NCBI GenBank assembly: GCA_023053575.1
Contig: JAKZAP010000016.1
Span: 16,448,030 to 16,512,029, forward strand
Direction of reading: 5' to 3'
DNA: 64,000 nucleotides
Source of the DNA: Branchinecta lynchi
Lineage: Eukaryota; Arthropoda; Branchiopoda; Anostraca; Branchinectidae
The notes under the pieces: generated by a model
Told to the model about the DNA's origin: nothing
Databases searched by the model: none
What the model saw: only the letters and a program-made list of their open reading frames with translations
Position numbers and translations under genes: made by a program
Part shown: piece by piece, positions 12,701 through 27,700 of the stretch
Layout: each line of letters begins with the position of its first letter
How positions within the stretch are numbered: the first letter of the stretch is position 1

Positions 12701-15700
12701 ACAACTCTTCCAGTGTTTTCCGGGTTCAGTTCAGACCTGGAAAACACATTACCTTAAATTACCTTAAATCACAGCTTGGAGTGAAATAAGGACTTTTGAT
12801 CTTGTTGAATCACTCCTTGATGCTAAGTTAAATTGATGCGCATTAGGCTTCACTGCAGCTTTCCCGAGACGCTTTCTGTGGGTCTGTTGACCAGTCAGTC
12901 ACCCGATTGGCCTTTTTGGTAACATTTCTAAATGTCAGTATCTTAACTTCAACAGCCCAAAAGATTCCGGTATTTCTTTTCAAAATGAAAAACTCCCCAA
13001 TTCCCCTACCGTAAAATGGCTTGGCCTTAATGATAACAGGAAAGATGCTTGGCAGAGTAAGGAAAGGGCTGTAATGAACAATTGCGGGCTATCAGGTCTG
13101 TGGAATACTGGATTGGGGGAAGGTAAGGTGGTCGGGACAGTAGCTACACAAGTGCAATGGATTCTTGAGTGTCAAGAAATCCAAAAGTGGACGTGTGAGG
13201 TCTCAGCGTCGCTGTCTTTCAAGTCGTATTCACAGTGGAAGAGAGTGTGGGGTGAAGAAGTGTATTTTAAAGCGGGCCTTAAGAGAGAAGAGCTAAAATC
13301 TTATATGGATTTAAGGGGAAATTTTCTGCCGTTGGGATCAAGAAGGAAATACCTGGGGAGGGAGCGTGCGGTAGATGGTCTTTACTCGTGCCCTATGTGT
13401 GGGGACCCGGAAGAGAGTGTGGACCACTTCATATCATATTGCCAGGAACTCAATGATTTAAGGTTGGAGATTTTTTTTTTTTTTTAGATTATTAGATTAT
13501 GTTTAATATAAAACCAACGCGTAACATTTGTCTGCATCACCTGCAGGGAAAGTCCCGGGGGACTTGTTAAATAACAGGCGAAAAAAAAAATTCACATCTA
13601 TTTACTAATGAAGAATAAATCCTACTACTACTGAAAAATAAATACTACTACTAACAATACATTTCTAATTACTAATTACTAAACCAAATACTAAACAAAA
13701 AAAAAAAGAAGAAGAAAGAAAAAGAAAGAAAGCGACTGACTCTTGCTTACTCTTTTGTGAGCTGCTCCAGAGACAGACAGGTGATGAGGAGTGGCTAAAT
13801 GGTCTGATGGGTGGTCGATCATTTACTACTATTAAAAACCTGGCAGTGTTTGTTCAGGTGGGGCTGAGACACAGGTCTTTGTTCTTTTAAAGTGTTTAAC
13901 TGTGTAGTTAGTTTTCTTGGTTTTGTCTTCAGAAAGTGTGTTGAATCTGTAGTTAGTATTTGATTTGCATAATATTTTTGTATCATGGCCCGTTGGGCTT
14001 TCCATGTATAATACATACATACGTACATGATCATAGCACAGTGTAAATCGATAACGTTGTTACTGCTGTTCACGATTCCATTCGTGTCGGAGATGGAAAA
14101 ATAGTTGCGAATAGAGGAAGGTATAACATAAAAGCCTTATATAATAGTTATTTGTTCTCCCTCTGTTGCAACCTTTCCGGAATGTATGGTATTCTGACAC
14201 AAAAAGATTTAAAAGGTATCAGGACTTATTACTTCAAATATTGTAAATTTCTCTTGTACATTCCTCGATGTTAGAGGAATTTCCGTATAACTGCAATTCT
14301 TTTGCTCTCTGACCCTTGTGCAAAGCTATCTTCAGTTGCCTAGGACCTTCACGTTTCTACCCTTGGTCATTTCTTCGCATTCCATCTGGGAAGAAGATTT
14401 TTTAGACCCGATTAGTCCCTTTTCTTTTTTTAATGTTTATTTTTGGATCTTGTGCATTTACTACATTATTGAAAGCTTCTGTGTTTTTTCCTTTTTTTTG
14501 TCTATACTGCGCTATTTGCCTTTTCTTCAGTGCGTAAATAAAATTTGATAGTCATCATAATCGTGCAGATAAATCTTTAAAATTAAGAAGAAGTGAAGGT
14601 TTCAGTTATATTTGTGTTGTTATTTTGTATTTGTGGTCCTTGGGCTTTTGAAAAACACTGATCTATCAGTCTACCTATACTTGAAATTGATAGTTTTGAT
14701 TGTTATGCTTACTGCTGAAGCAGAGTACTTGTTTGAGCTTTACGACCGCGATGTCGTTTGCATGAGTTCGATGGCTGTATTGTTCGTGGATATGGATTTT
14801 GGCAATACCAACATCAAGGGACATCCCATCAGCTGTAGTACTAGTGTCATGTTCAGCAACTCGCAAGAGGTACCTGGAAAAAGTTAACACAAATTATATC
14901 CAAGGCGCAGAAAAATATCATGGCTTATTAGGGATCGACTAAAAGCAGGAAAGGAATAGCAAGAGAAAAGCAGGAAAGAATGCTAAAACCAGGAAGGGCA
15001 AACTAAAACGAGGAAAAAATTACCAAGAATCGAGAATTCGAAAAACTGGCAAGCCTTTCCTCTGTTTAGTATCCCGTGAGGGGTCGACAACTTCCATTTG
15101 TTAAAGTTCACTTTCTCCTCCTTTTAGTATTCGAAAAAACTGGCAAGCCTTTCCTAGTATCCCGTGAGGACTAAAGGAGGAAAGGTGAACTTTTACAAGC
15201 GTAAGTTGCCCACACCTCACGAGATACTAAACAGAGGAAAAGCACGGCACAGCTTGCCATTTTTTTCTAATATTAAAAGGCGTACTTTTACAAATGTTAG
15301 TTGCTGACCCCTCACTGGACACTAAACAGAGAAAGGGGCTTGCCAGTTTTTTAGAATTCCTAATTTCTTTCCTCGTTTTGGTACTCACCGTGACAAGCTA
15401 CTAAAACCAGGAAAGAAATGGTGGACTTGAAATATAGTTGCCGACCCCTCGCTGTACTCATGATCACCTACCGACAAGGTACTAAAAGGAGGAAAAGGTG
15501 AACTTTTACAAATGTATGTTCCCGACCCCTCACGAGAAACTAAACTGAGGAAAAGCACGTCACAGCGTGCCAGTTTTTTCGAATACTAAAAAGGAGAAAA
15601 AGGTGAACTGTTACAAATGTAAGTTTCCGACCCCTCATACTAAACAGAGGAAAGGCTTGCCAGTTTTTCGAATCCTCGATTCCTGCTAATTCTTTCCTCG

Positions 15701-18700
15701 TTTCAGTTTGCCCTTCCTGGTTTTAGTAGTCTTTCCTGCTTTTCTCTTGCCTTTCCTTTCCTGCTTTTAGTCGATCCCGCCTTATTAGCCTACGATAAGT
15801 AGCCTATTTAAAACTTTTCAGCTAGTCTTTTAGTTTTAGTATTATTCGAGCTTTTAGGATTGATGGACAGCTTATAGCCATAAATAATTTATGACGTAAA
15901 CTAACTATACACCGTTTCACAGCTCGAGCTCCAAAGAACAAACTTGGATATTTAAGACACAAAAAAAATAAAGTATGAAGGTTACTTTGCAGAAACAATC
16001 TCTATAATAAATAATCATCCAAGAAAAATGATCTTTCAAGATCTTTATAAGATTAACATTTAAAATTGGAATGGTCATGAGCATTTGACACTCTTGTGGA
16101 AGTTTACCTTTCATCGTGGGGCAATCTTTTCTGTTGCTGATTGTCAAGGAACATTTTTTAGAATTAATTAAATAAAAATAGGATCAGTTAACTTAAAAAG
16201 AGAAATCGTAAAAAAAAGTTTTTCTCAAAACAAATACTGAATGTTAGATTTGTGTTAATGAGAGGAGTAGAAAATATCTAAAAAAAAAGGCTCCTAGCCC
16301 TCGTTAAAACTTAAACCTCTTAGTGATGCACATTCGTCATTTGTCAGTATCGTTTGAATGAGCTTATTTCACATAAATGCTTCATTTAATTTCACAGAGA
16401 AATGGGAGTTCGAGGTCTCGTCAGTCAGTAATTCATACTTTTGGATTTACTGCTCATGTATACGAAATAAAATCTCAGGTAATAATCGTAAGAGAGAGGC
16501 GGTTCGAGCGCAAAACATTGTAAATGTTCTTCATTCGGTCAGGACGAAGACGGCGGAGCTGTTATGGGAACGTCCGAAAAGTTCCGCAACTTAACAATTT
16601 TGCAAGTCAAATTTAAAATTACATAATCCATAATCACTTTGGTAAACCAGGAAAAAACAAACATATTAGTTTTTTTTTGAATGAGTGACCAACCAGATTG
16701 AATCAAACTTCATGTACGTCTGATATGTGCCGTCACAAGTCCAGAAAGGATCCGACAACTGTGGTGGGAGTTTGAGGGAAGGGACTAAAATCTGTGGGTG
16801 CACCTAAACTGGAGGGATCATTAGTGCGATAGCGATTAGTTACTAATTAGGTTGCTGGTTATATATACATTAAGCCGTTCATTTGATATTTATCCAGTTT
16901 TATATTAGACCATGTCAAAATGGTTGATCGACAAGTAATAACCTCTTACTCATTTATCGGCGATGGACCTGCTCCGCTCACAAAGCAATGTGCAGCTGTA
17001 ACCACGTGTTGATTCGTGATCAGGGTCCCTCCACAAACAGGCTGTTCGAACCGGAGTACTAATGTAATCCATGGGCTTGAATCTGTAAAATTTACAACGT
17101 TACCTATGTTTACCCCCTACCTGTGTTTTTCTCATAGAATGTATGCTAGTCTTAATATCACACAAGTCGCTACTGCTGGTGCACTTTCTCACCAGTAAAG
17201 TGGTTATCCTTGGAATTGGGCGAACAGGAATTGATAGATCGAGTTGATAGACTAACTGTTGGTAGACTTTAATACATGCTTACTTTTTTGGGCTATCTTG
17301 CCACCAACAACTCTGTCCGAATATTGCTTGACTTCCCCACATCCCTTATAGTTCAGAGCAGTCGAAGTATCACAACTTGGCGACGTTGGTCTTGAGGTCT
17401 TGATTGGTTGCCGTGCTGTTGGCTTCTGAGTTGTCACAGCTTGCTTCGCGTTGCAGCAGAACTAAAATTATATTTTTAGAACCTGCCCATGGAAAAAAAA
17501 AGGTTAAAAGATAATTTAGTGTAAACTAAAATTCGTCTACATGGCACGATAACCAAAGGCTACACTACCATTAAACACGAAAAGAAATTTTCTCCATGAA
17601 ATCCGTCGTTTCTCTGTTCTTTTAGGTAGTCGAGAATGACAGAAATGTATTTTAATATTTGACTAATTGTGTTGCGAGAGCAACACTTTGGTTTTGTCCT
17701 CGTTTTTTTTTTTTTTTTTTTTTTTCCTATGACTCCGATTTCATTTTATTCCTGGTAACTGGGAAGGGTCTAACCTGTGCGGTTTTTACGGAAAGTGTGG
17801 ACCTTAGGCCGGATTTATGAATATGACATTACATTTTGGAAAGCTCCGTATACCTCTTGCCTGGGGCCAATAAGGATGGTTTTTGCTTGTCCTCGAGCCA
17901 GAGCCTACGGTTTGCGAAGTGAAGTGGAGTTGTATAGCCTATGTCGGAGAGGACCATCTCAAGTTGTGTAGCGAACCTTTCGTTTCATCAAACCATGTTT
18001 CTGCTTTCGAGTGGAAAGCTCCGTTCTAGCACGTTAGCAGGAAGGCACCAGTTTCAAATTGAAGATGGACTAAAATCTATAAGTGTTAAATATATGCGGC
18101 AGTTACCCGGCCCCACAGCCAACATATCTTCTTTGCGTGATAAATAGAAAAATCTACAGAGACAAAAAAGTGGCTTTTTCCCACGGGTCCGAAAGTGCTG
18201 CCATCTATTATTTCTATCCGTGTCTGCGACGATTTCAGCAGAGTTTATCATATTTTTTTTTTGCACTTGGGTTTGCGGTAGAGTAACGGTATCAGATGTA
18301 CCTCTTAAACTTTAAAAGTTCTCTCTTTGCTAAAGAAACTAGAGCTTATCTTTTGCTCCTTTCTAAGTCGTGACGTTAGAAAGTTGGCCTGCGGCAAAAA
18401 AGTCAACTTTTGAACTAAGACAGGTAGAATTTTTTTTTCGACGGCAATCGATAGCCATTGATGAGCTGATCAAAGTATATGCCATCCATTTTTTGGTACA
18501 AAAATATCATGAGATACACCAGTTTGAAAATTTCAAAGGGGTTGACAACTTCAGTAGTAAGGTACCGTGAAATCAAAAATAGGCGATATCAGTGATGAGA
18601 CATGTAGGGGACTTTTAAGCAACAGTCGACTGTTAGCTAATAATCATGTTCGGCAATGAGGGGTTTGGAGCTTTTGCTAGTTGGTGTACCAGTTATTTGT

Positions 18701-21700
18701 TTCAAGTTTTCATCCGTCACGATGTCTACGATTGAAAAGGATAAAGTTCAACTGACTGCAAAGTCAATTTAGTCCTTCTTCCGATATTATTTTGTTGTTG
18801 TTTTTACAACGCTGAAGAATAGCTTTTGATCATTTGATTATTTTTTTAGAACATCCCCTTTTAAAAGCTTCGATAAGTTGACAACTTCAGCATTAACCGA
18901 CAGCCAAGAAACAAAACCATGTAGGGGACTTTTAAGCAACAGTCGACTGTTAGCTCATAATCATCTTCGGTAATGAGGGGTTTGCAGCTTTTGCTAGTTG
19001 GTGTACCTGTTATTTGTTTCCGGTGTATTCGATGGTAAGAACAATTTGGTTCCCAATGGTAAGATATGCAAGGGACTTGTAAGTAATAATCGGCTGTTAT
19101 GCTACAATCATCTTCTGCGATGATGGGTTTGCAAATTTTGCTATCTGGTGTACCCATTATTTGTTTTCGGTTAACTTAATGTATATCACTGGAGAGGGAC
19201 TTGTAAGTAGGAATGGTTCACGAGGGGCTAGGAATTTTTGCAAATGGGTGCACATTGTCTTCGATTTCTATAAATCTGACGGTAAGAAAGTTTGTGTCGA
19301 TGGTCTATCAATGTAACATAGGATTAACTTTTTACACAACGGATACAAACGAAAATGTAAAGCAATGAGGTAGTTTCATAATAATTAATAGTGTCATCTA
19401 TGGTATTTTAATCCTGAAAAGTTACGGATAGCTTTCTAATACCAATTAAATTGTATAAGATATTGTTCCAAGTTTTCATCCGTCACGATGTCTACGATTG
19501 AAAAGGATAAAGTTCAACTAACTGCAAGGTTAATTTAGTCCCTTCTTCCTATATTATTTTGTTGTTGTTTTTACAACGCTGAAGAATACCTTTTGACCAT
19601 ATGATTAATTTTTTAGAACATCCCGTTTAAAAAGCTTATGCTATAATCATCTTCAGCGATGAGGGGTTTGCAACTTTTGCTAGCTGGTGTATCCATTATT
19701 TGTTTCCGGTGAATTTGTTATCAATCACGGAGGAGGGAGTTGTAAGTAAGAATCGGTTCACGAGGGGCTAGAAATTTTTGAAAATTGGTGCACATGGTAT
19801 TCGATTTCTGTAAATATGACGGTAAGAAAGTTTGCATCGATGGTCTATCGCTATAACCTAGGATTAACTGTTAACGCAACGGGTACAAATGATGCGGTAA
19901 TGTAAAACAATAAGGTGGTTTTGTAATAATTAATAGTGTCATCTAAGGTATTTTAATCCTGAAAAGTTACGGATAGCTTTATAATATCAACTAGATTATA
20001 TAAGATATTGTTCCAAGTTTTCATCGGTCGCGATATCTACGATTGAAAAGGATAAAGTTCAAATGACCGCAAAGTCAATTTGGTTCCTTCTTCCGATATT
20101 GTTTTGTTGTTGGTTTTACAACACTAAAGAACAGCTTTTGATCGTGTGATTATTACTTTTAGAACATACTATTTTAAAAGCTTCGATAAGTTGATAATTT
20201 CAGCACTTAACCGACAGCGAAGAAAAAAACCAAAGTGTTGCTCTCGCAACACTTTAGTCGGCGAAGCCGGTCAAAGGTTGCCGCAACACTTCACGTTGCC
20301 CGGGCAACGTAGGTCTAGTTTGCCTTTAAAATGAACGTTTGAACCACAAAACTGAAAGTCAGTTTTGTTTTGGAGTTGTTTCAAAGTTCCAACCAGTTGA
20401 AGAGGCAATCAGTCTTATTGGTTACGGAAACATAATCACGGGAAAATACCTGGACTGCAAAGCTGATACGTTGATTACCTGATCTCGACATCTATCTTGT
20501 TACAAGTTTAAAATCCTTAATATACAGAACAATTATTATATAAAAGACTGTATTAACCTACTCCTATTATAACATAGACTTGCAGTCATTTCTCATTATA
20601 TTTCTTATAACGTACCCTTTTCACGGCTTGCTTTCTCTGACTAGTTTAAAGATTAACGCCCTAAGAATCGAAAAGACAAACTATGTATTAGTAAAATTAT
20701 CTAAACTCGGGGCAAAGGACAGAAGGCAAATTTCGGCTTTAGACAGCAAAGAAGCAAAGAATCCGTCTAGTTCACCATGTCACTTTCTAGCATTTGTATA
20801 AAAAGCATACGTAGAGTGTATAGGACTTCCCTAAAATCCAAAGACGAACTGCCACAAGATGTGCACACTTTATATCCACCGGTTCGCAGGACCCTCACCC
20901 CCCACTTGTCGTACATTTGCTAGGCTCGGGTCCTGACAAATAACAAGACATTCCGACGGATGATTCGTTCAAGAGCAGAGCATAGCAAAATATTTGCCTC
21001 CCCCCCCCCCACAGGGGTAGGCTAATGACTGTTTCCAAGTGAACCCGGGAAGATCCTAATTTTACTTAGCAAATTTCACACCAGTATTCAAAGTTCGAAA
21101 AAGATGTGTACTGTTTGAGCCCATGATGAAGAATTGAGAGTTCAAATGGAAGGAAAACGGGTGGGCAGTTGAAGTTTCAGTATTATTCGTGTTTTTAGGA
21201 TTGATGGACAGTTTATAGCCATCAGTAATTTAAGACATGAAATAACTAAACACCGCTTCACAACTACAAAGAACAAACTTGGGATATAAGAAAACAAGCA
21301 AAAAGAATAAAAGTTACTTTGCAAACACAATCTATTTTATAAATATTCATCAAAGAAAAATGATCTGGCAAGATCTTTATAAGATTTACAATTATATAAT
21401 TTTACTTAGCAAATTTCACACCAGTATTCAAAGTTCGAAAAAGATGTGTACTGTTTGAGCCCATGATGAAGAATTGAGAGTTCAAATGGAAGGAAAACGG
21501 GTGGGCAGTTGAAGTTTCAGTATTATTCGTGTTTTTAGGATTGATGGACAGTTTATAGCCATCAATAATTTAAGACATGAAATAACTAAACACCGCTTCA
21601 CAACTACAAAGAACAAACTTGGGATATAAGAAAACAAGCAAAAAGAATAAAAGTTACTTTGCAAACACAATCTATATTATAAATATTCATCAAAGAAAAA

Positions 21701-24700
21701 TGATCTGGCAAGATCTTTATAAGATTAACATTAACAATTGAAATGGCCATGAACGTTTGCCACTTTGGTGGAAGAGTAACTTTCGCTGTAGGGCAATATA
21801 TTCTTTCCGTGAATTGTCAATTAATATTTTAATGAATATAAACTTAGGAAATTTCAAACCAGTGTTCAAAGTTCGAAAAAGATGTGTACTGCTTGAGCCC
21901 ATCATGAAGAATTGAAAGTTCAAATGGAAGGGAAACGGGTGGGCAGTTGAACTTTCAGCTACACTGTTGCTGCTCTTTTGGTTTATAATTACAATCAAAC
22001 TTCAAACTTGGTAAGTTCTCGTTTAATTTACAAATTCTACTCCAACCTGATGAAAAATTTATCTAAAAATATTACTATGAAGTAGTACGAAAGAGTTACA
22101 TGCAGTACTAACAATGCTACTACATGCTTCTACTTCAAGGCCGTGTTACTTCATACTACTGTACGCTACTATTAGCAAGACTGGATGCTACTATGGTAAG
22201 ACAGGATACTACTGGATACTACTATATAAGATTGGACAAGTCTGAGGCACATTGAATGATAGTATTCTTTGCTATTACATAGCATTACATGCAACGTTTT
22301 CGTACTACTGCCATACTACTACGCAGGCTACAAATTTTTCATCGGGAAAGCGGACCGACGTAGCTCCGCTTTCGAGTTAAAGTGAAATAGACGTACCCGT
22401 ACCCATCTTGATTGAAACAATATAACACCAACTGATGTTTTGCTTTCTCCTATTACTCCTGCTCCTATACCGGAACTCCCCTAACTCATAATCAGCCACC
22501 GACAAAAGTGGGTAGATAAATCTCTTGCTGACCAAAAACATGTTTTGCTGACAGATATTATTTTCTTCACTGTAATAACACTGAAACAATACCACTACAA
22601 CAAGACTTCCAGCTTCCACTTCGATCTAATCGCTTCGTATAGTAACTTTCATCATTTGTGAATTACTTGAACTATCAGCAACAAGAAATATATGCTATTC
22701 TCACTTTGGTTCGTAAGTTGAGAAGTCCTTTTTTTCGAACAAACAAAAGTAAAGGTTCAGGAATCTAAAGGTCTTCTATCGTTATATCTAAATATTAAAT
22801 CTAAATACTAAATACTAAACTAAATACTAAATCTAAATAATAAATATTAAATGTAGTTATATCCTTGTTCTATATTTCATATGTCTCTCTATGTGTATAT
22901 AAATATACTATATGATTGTATTTAAATACATATCCAGCTTTATATATTTATACAAATAGACGGAAGAGTTAAGCTAAATTAAGCTAATGGGCTCACACAC
23001 GGATTAAAGAAGATTCAAAGAAAAAATAGAAGGAAATTAAAGAAGAAGAGGACAACATCAACTCTTATGTCAGGAACAGCTGACACTAAATTTATGTTCA
23101 GATAAGAAGTATCGAATTAAAACACCTTGTGTGGCTGTATTCTTATGTTTACTTTTACTCTTAGCTTAAGCTACTGCTTAATAAAGTGTATACTAGCCTT
23201 CTTACTTTATTTTTTGTTTATATTTCGTATTTGCCTACGCAATTCTACGATGTATTCTAACAAATTGGGTGGTGAGACTCAATCTTACTTTTATCTCTTA
23301 AGCTTGTTAGTTTTAGTGGGAATATGCTAAAAAAAGACGAATATTTCTTTGGGTAATTCCTCCAATTTTCCCTCTACTACTTTAATAACTGCAGGAATTT
23401 ATCTTATAATTCGGTTTTCATCTTCTTTCCTCCCACAAATATAGTAACTTAATTTCGTTAACAGCTTATTTACCGTCGTTTAGAGGATTATATTAACAAA
23501 ATCGATACAAAAAGAGAAAACCTTCAGAAATGATGAATAGAATCATTGTATCTAACCAGTAGCAGTTCTAACTCTCTTTGAATATCCATACACACATTTG
23601 TATTGGGGTGAGAGTGCAGTAGTTCTCGGGGTACGGTAACAGCGCTGATTGGCTTGGCAATTCCATAGCTGGAGCGAGAGACGCATGTTCTAGTATTATA
23701 GGCTCTGACAATGAGGGATGTATCAACTAATAATCGTACAACACCAAGGCTCTTACGTATTGAGTATTTGCAAAATTTCCGCAGATCGAGTGCTGAAGCT
23801 TCTTGTAGTCCGGACTTTTCAGATTTTTGGCAATTGCAAGTAGACCTGGGCAGTCGAGGAGACGCAGACATGTACCAACTAGGAAGTTTGGATCTCTGCA
23901 TGCTGACTGGGGAGTGTATCCCTTTTGTTTGTACGTAGGGAACAAACTCTGTCGAAGTCCAATCTCTAAGTCAGGGCCATCTTCATTTCCTGGCAGAGGC
24001 ACTGATGGTGTATCAACTTCTAAACAGTAAAAGTGCGTCTGTTAAAATAGGAGAAAATCTAAAATTTTTATTGGTAGATCATTGTGACATAGCACCTTTT
24101 GTCGCCACCATGGTATTTGCAAGAAAAAAAGAGGGCTGGTCATAGCCGAACTATGATCAGCTATAAATTTTGTCAGCCAACTTGTCGAGGTTCAGCTATG
24201 CTTCGCAATTAACATTGACATCCAAAGAAGGACATACGATCCGCCCATGGTAACTGCCCATGGTAACTGAGCATAGTTAATTCCCAAGGACTTCATGACA
24301 GGTCGCAGACATTTTCTCTTTTGGGGATCCCAAAACGTAAGTGGCGGGATACCTTTGACATCGCAAAAGTTTTCCGTCTTTGCGCGCTATAACTCTAAAA
24401 GGGAATGAGATATTTTGATGAATATGAAACATGGTGTGAGGATTCTTTGAGTCAAGAGTAAGGTCGAGTTCGTAGATGGGCTTTGTAACCCTATGTTTAG
24501 GGGTGGGGGAGGGGATTTAAATTTAGGGACATCTGAAATATTTTTAAAAAGATAATGTGATAGTTGTTTGTAGAGTAAGAAGACATGCTGAACACGATGG
24601 AGAAAATCATTTTGTAATCGGACAAGTAGTTCGCCCGAAATCCGGCCAAAACCGAAAAGCTTGTGAAAAGTAATAGTTTTATTAGAAGCTGATTAGATGT

Positions 24701-27700
24701 TTGATTTAGGGGCAAGCAGACACGCTCAACACGATGGCAAAAAAACATTTGTCCGCCGGACAAGTATTTAGCCCTGAATCCGGCTAAGACCGGAAAGTCT
24801 GTTAGAAGTAAAAATTTTATTTGAAGTTGATTAGATTTTCGATTTAGGGGTAGGAAGACATGCTGGACACGATGGTGAAAACCATTATCTCGCCGGACAA
24901 GTAGTTCGCCCGGAAGCCGGCCGAAACCGGAAAGTCTGTTAAAAGTAAAAGTTTTATTTGAAGTTGATTAGATGTTCGATTTAGAGGTAGTAAGACATGC
25001 TGAACACGATGGTGAAAAACATTTTTTTGCCCGACAAGTAGTTAGCCCGGAATCCGGCAAAAACTGGAAAGTCTGTTAAAAGTAAAAGTATTATTTAAAG
25101 TTGATTAGATGTTCGATTTATGGCTAGGAAGACATGCTGAACACGATGGTGAAAACCATTTTCTCGCCGGACAAGTAGTTCGCCCGGAATCCGGCCAAAA
25201 AACGAAAATTGTTAAAAGTTAAAGTTTTATTTGTACTTGATGCGATATCCCATTGAGGAACAGAGATGATGTCCGTGTATGACAGTCATTTTTTACCTGG
25301 ACATTAGTTCGACCGGAATCCGGCTGGAGCCGGAAAAATTGTTATAAGCTAAATTTTTATTTGAAGTTGATTAGATGTTCAGTATTGGGGAAAGAAGATA
25401 CGCTGAGTTCGTTTTTGCGCTTTTTTTTTTTCACCTGACAAGTAGTAAGAAATTGGCCAGAAGTGGCAGGAAGTTTTCATCAAAACAGATATGACTTATA
25501 GGGGTAAACGCACAACCATATCTGAACTTGACTTTCTCAGATGATTAGCTATTTGGCCATAATCTGTGAATTTTCACAGTAAAAATGTTCAAGGAGTCTG
25601 GCGAAGACTGAATCTGGCGAAGACAAGACCCAATTATCTGGATCAAATACTGAATTTTTGGGATCCCATCGAAACCTTGGGTCTTCTTTCTGGTGGGGCA
25701 GGAGTTGGGTTGAGTTTATCTGAGAGGGTCACATCGTCGCATCTGAGTTGTTTTCTCACTTTTTAGTCAGCCGTACTGATTACCTCGTTTTTATGGCACT
25801 TACTCTACTGCCAAGTGCCAGATAGCGATCGCAATTTCTGTCCGTCCGTCGGTCGGTCCGGGTTTTGCTAGTTTGGGTACTTCCACATAAACTAGGACGA
25901 TGACACTTGGTAGGCATATCATGGACCCCGAATGATTAAGTTGGAAACGATCACTTCCCCGGTCCGAGCATCGTGAGGGGAGTGGAGGGAGGGGGAATCC
26001 GCAATCTTGACAAATCTGCAGCATAATGCACCTACCTTTCGTGAAAGTTTAACTTTATAGGGCTGAGACTCGACAGTCAGAGAATTTACCGACTGAATGG
26101 TAATATTACCTACTGTTTTTTGGCAGAAAAACGATAAGAACAATCTAGTGATTTTCAGAAACTGTTTTCAAGAAAAATCGATGGTTTTTGGTGAAAAATC
26201 GACTGATTTTTTGAAAAATCGACCGTTTTCAAGGAAAAATCAACTTTTCTACGAAAAACAGCGGCTCGGTAAATTTTAGCGACTGGCCGACCACATTATG
26301 TGAAACCCCAGCCGAAAGTATAGTTACAATTCAATATTATTTACATAGTCGTGAAAATCTGATAAAAATGTATTGCTTGCTTTTTCCGATAACCACAGAT
26401 CTTCGATTTCAGCAAAGGAACTTCTTCTTTCGGAATGTCCCTTATGCTTGAAATATTTAGCAACTAAAAAGATAAGCCATTTCCGAAAAAAAAAACCATA
26501 GAGCAAAAAGACATTCAAGACATCTTGGATTTTACATCGGCGCAGATAATATGCAAAGTGTGTAGATTTATCGATGAAGGAGTGAAGTTTCGAGAGAATA
26601 GAAGTTGAATTTTTGTTATCTTTTGTTTAATTTAGTTGCTTAATTAGTGTATAACCTGTTCATGTATATGGCCTCTGGCTTTAAATACAGATTATTATTA
26701 TTATTATCGTCATTTTCCTACTTTCTTCGGCCGTGACTTTTTCGGAACTTAATGTCCGCAACACAAGGAAAATCAGGTTTTTGTTTAAATTCAAATCCTA
26801 CACATCTCGATGAGTTTTGGGATATCGTGCAAGCAACGCACATTCTAAACGTTATTTCTAGAGCCCCGCGTTAAAAAAAAAAAAAAAAAAAATCCCTTAG
26901 ACGAGTCAAAATAACTCCGTGGATTTAAAGTACAGATGAAAAAAGCTGCCTTTTCTGATAAACTTCATAACAAAACCGGCTACAAATTTGCTGTAAGAAA
27001 TGTGTTAGGAAAGGTTAGACATTTCGAGATATTATTTCCAGTTTAATCTTGAGCTTGCGTCTTTATACAAACTATTATGCTCCGCTTTGTTTCGTTCCAA
27101 TAAATAATTCTTAGTACTATTAGGAAGTTTCACTGAGCATTTTATTTTTCGTCTTTCTGGCATCACCCCAACACCAATGAAAAAGGATCTTAATTCCCTT
27201 CGTTGTTGTTGCTCCACCTTGTTACAAAACAAATACCTGATTTTGAGTTAAAATATTCCGGAGACCATTGAAAATTTTAGCCCCAAGTGACCAAAGGTTT
27301 CGGTCGGATCCCAAAAATGTAATACTTGATCGAGACCAATTGCGTCATGTAGATATCCGGTCTTCGCCAGACTCCTTGAACACTTTTACTGCCAGTGATA
27401 TATGATAAAACCAAGTTTAGGTATGGATTCAGCATATGTGTTACAGCCTATACGTCATATATACTTAGACGAAATCGATTTAAGCCTTCTGCCAAATATC
27501 CGGTTTCTGCCATATTTCGAGTAAACTACTAGTCCGGAAAAAACTAAAGGTTAAAACCAATTCGACATTTCTTCTTAGTTCTACATCGACCCTCTAATAA
27601 AATCCAGGTAAACTTTAACTTTAACCCATTTTCAGGTTTTGGTCGGCTAACAATTTGTCCGGCGGGAAAATAATTTTTCAAATACGGATTCAGTATACTT

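Noticed and set aside
14675..14712. Nearer donor GTACTC for exon 5 (at 14725) or read-through of the exon
   Set aside because: The nearer donor is out of phase with exon 6; the AGCA/GTAAGC donor is consensus and restores the family's FS-N-RVRPACLP run.
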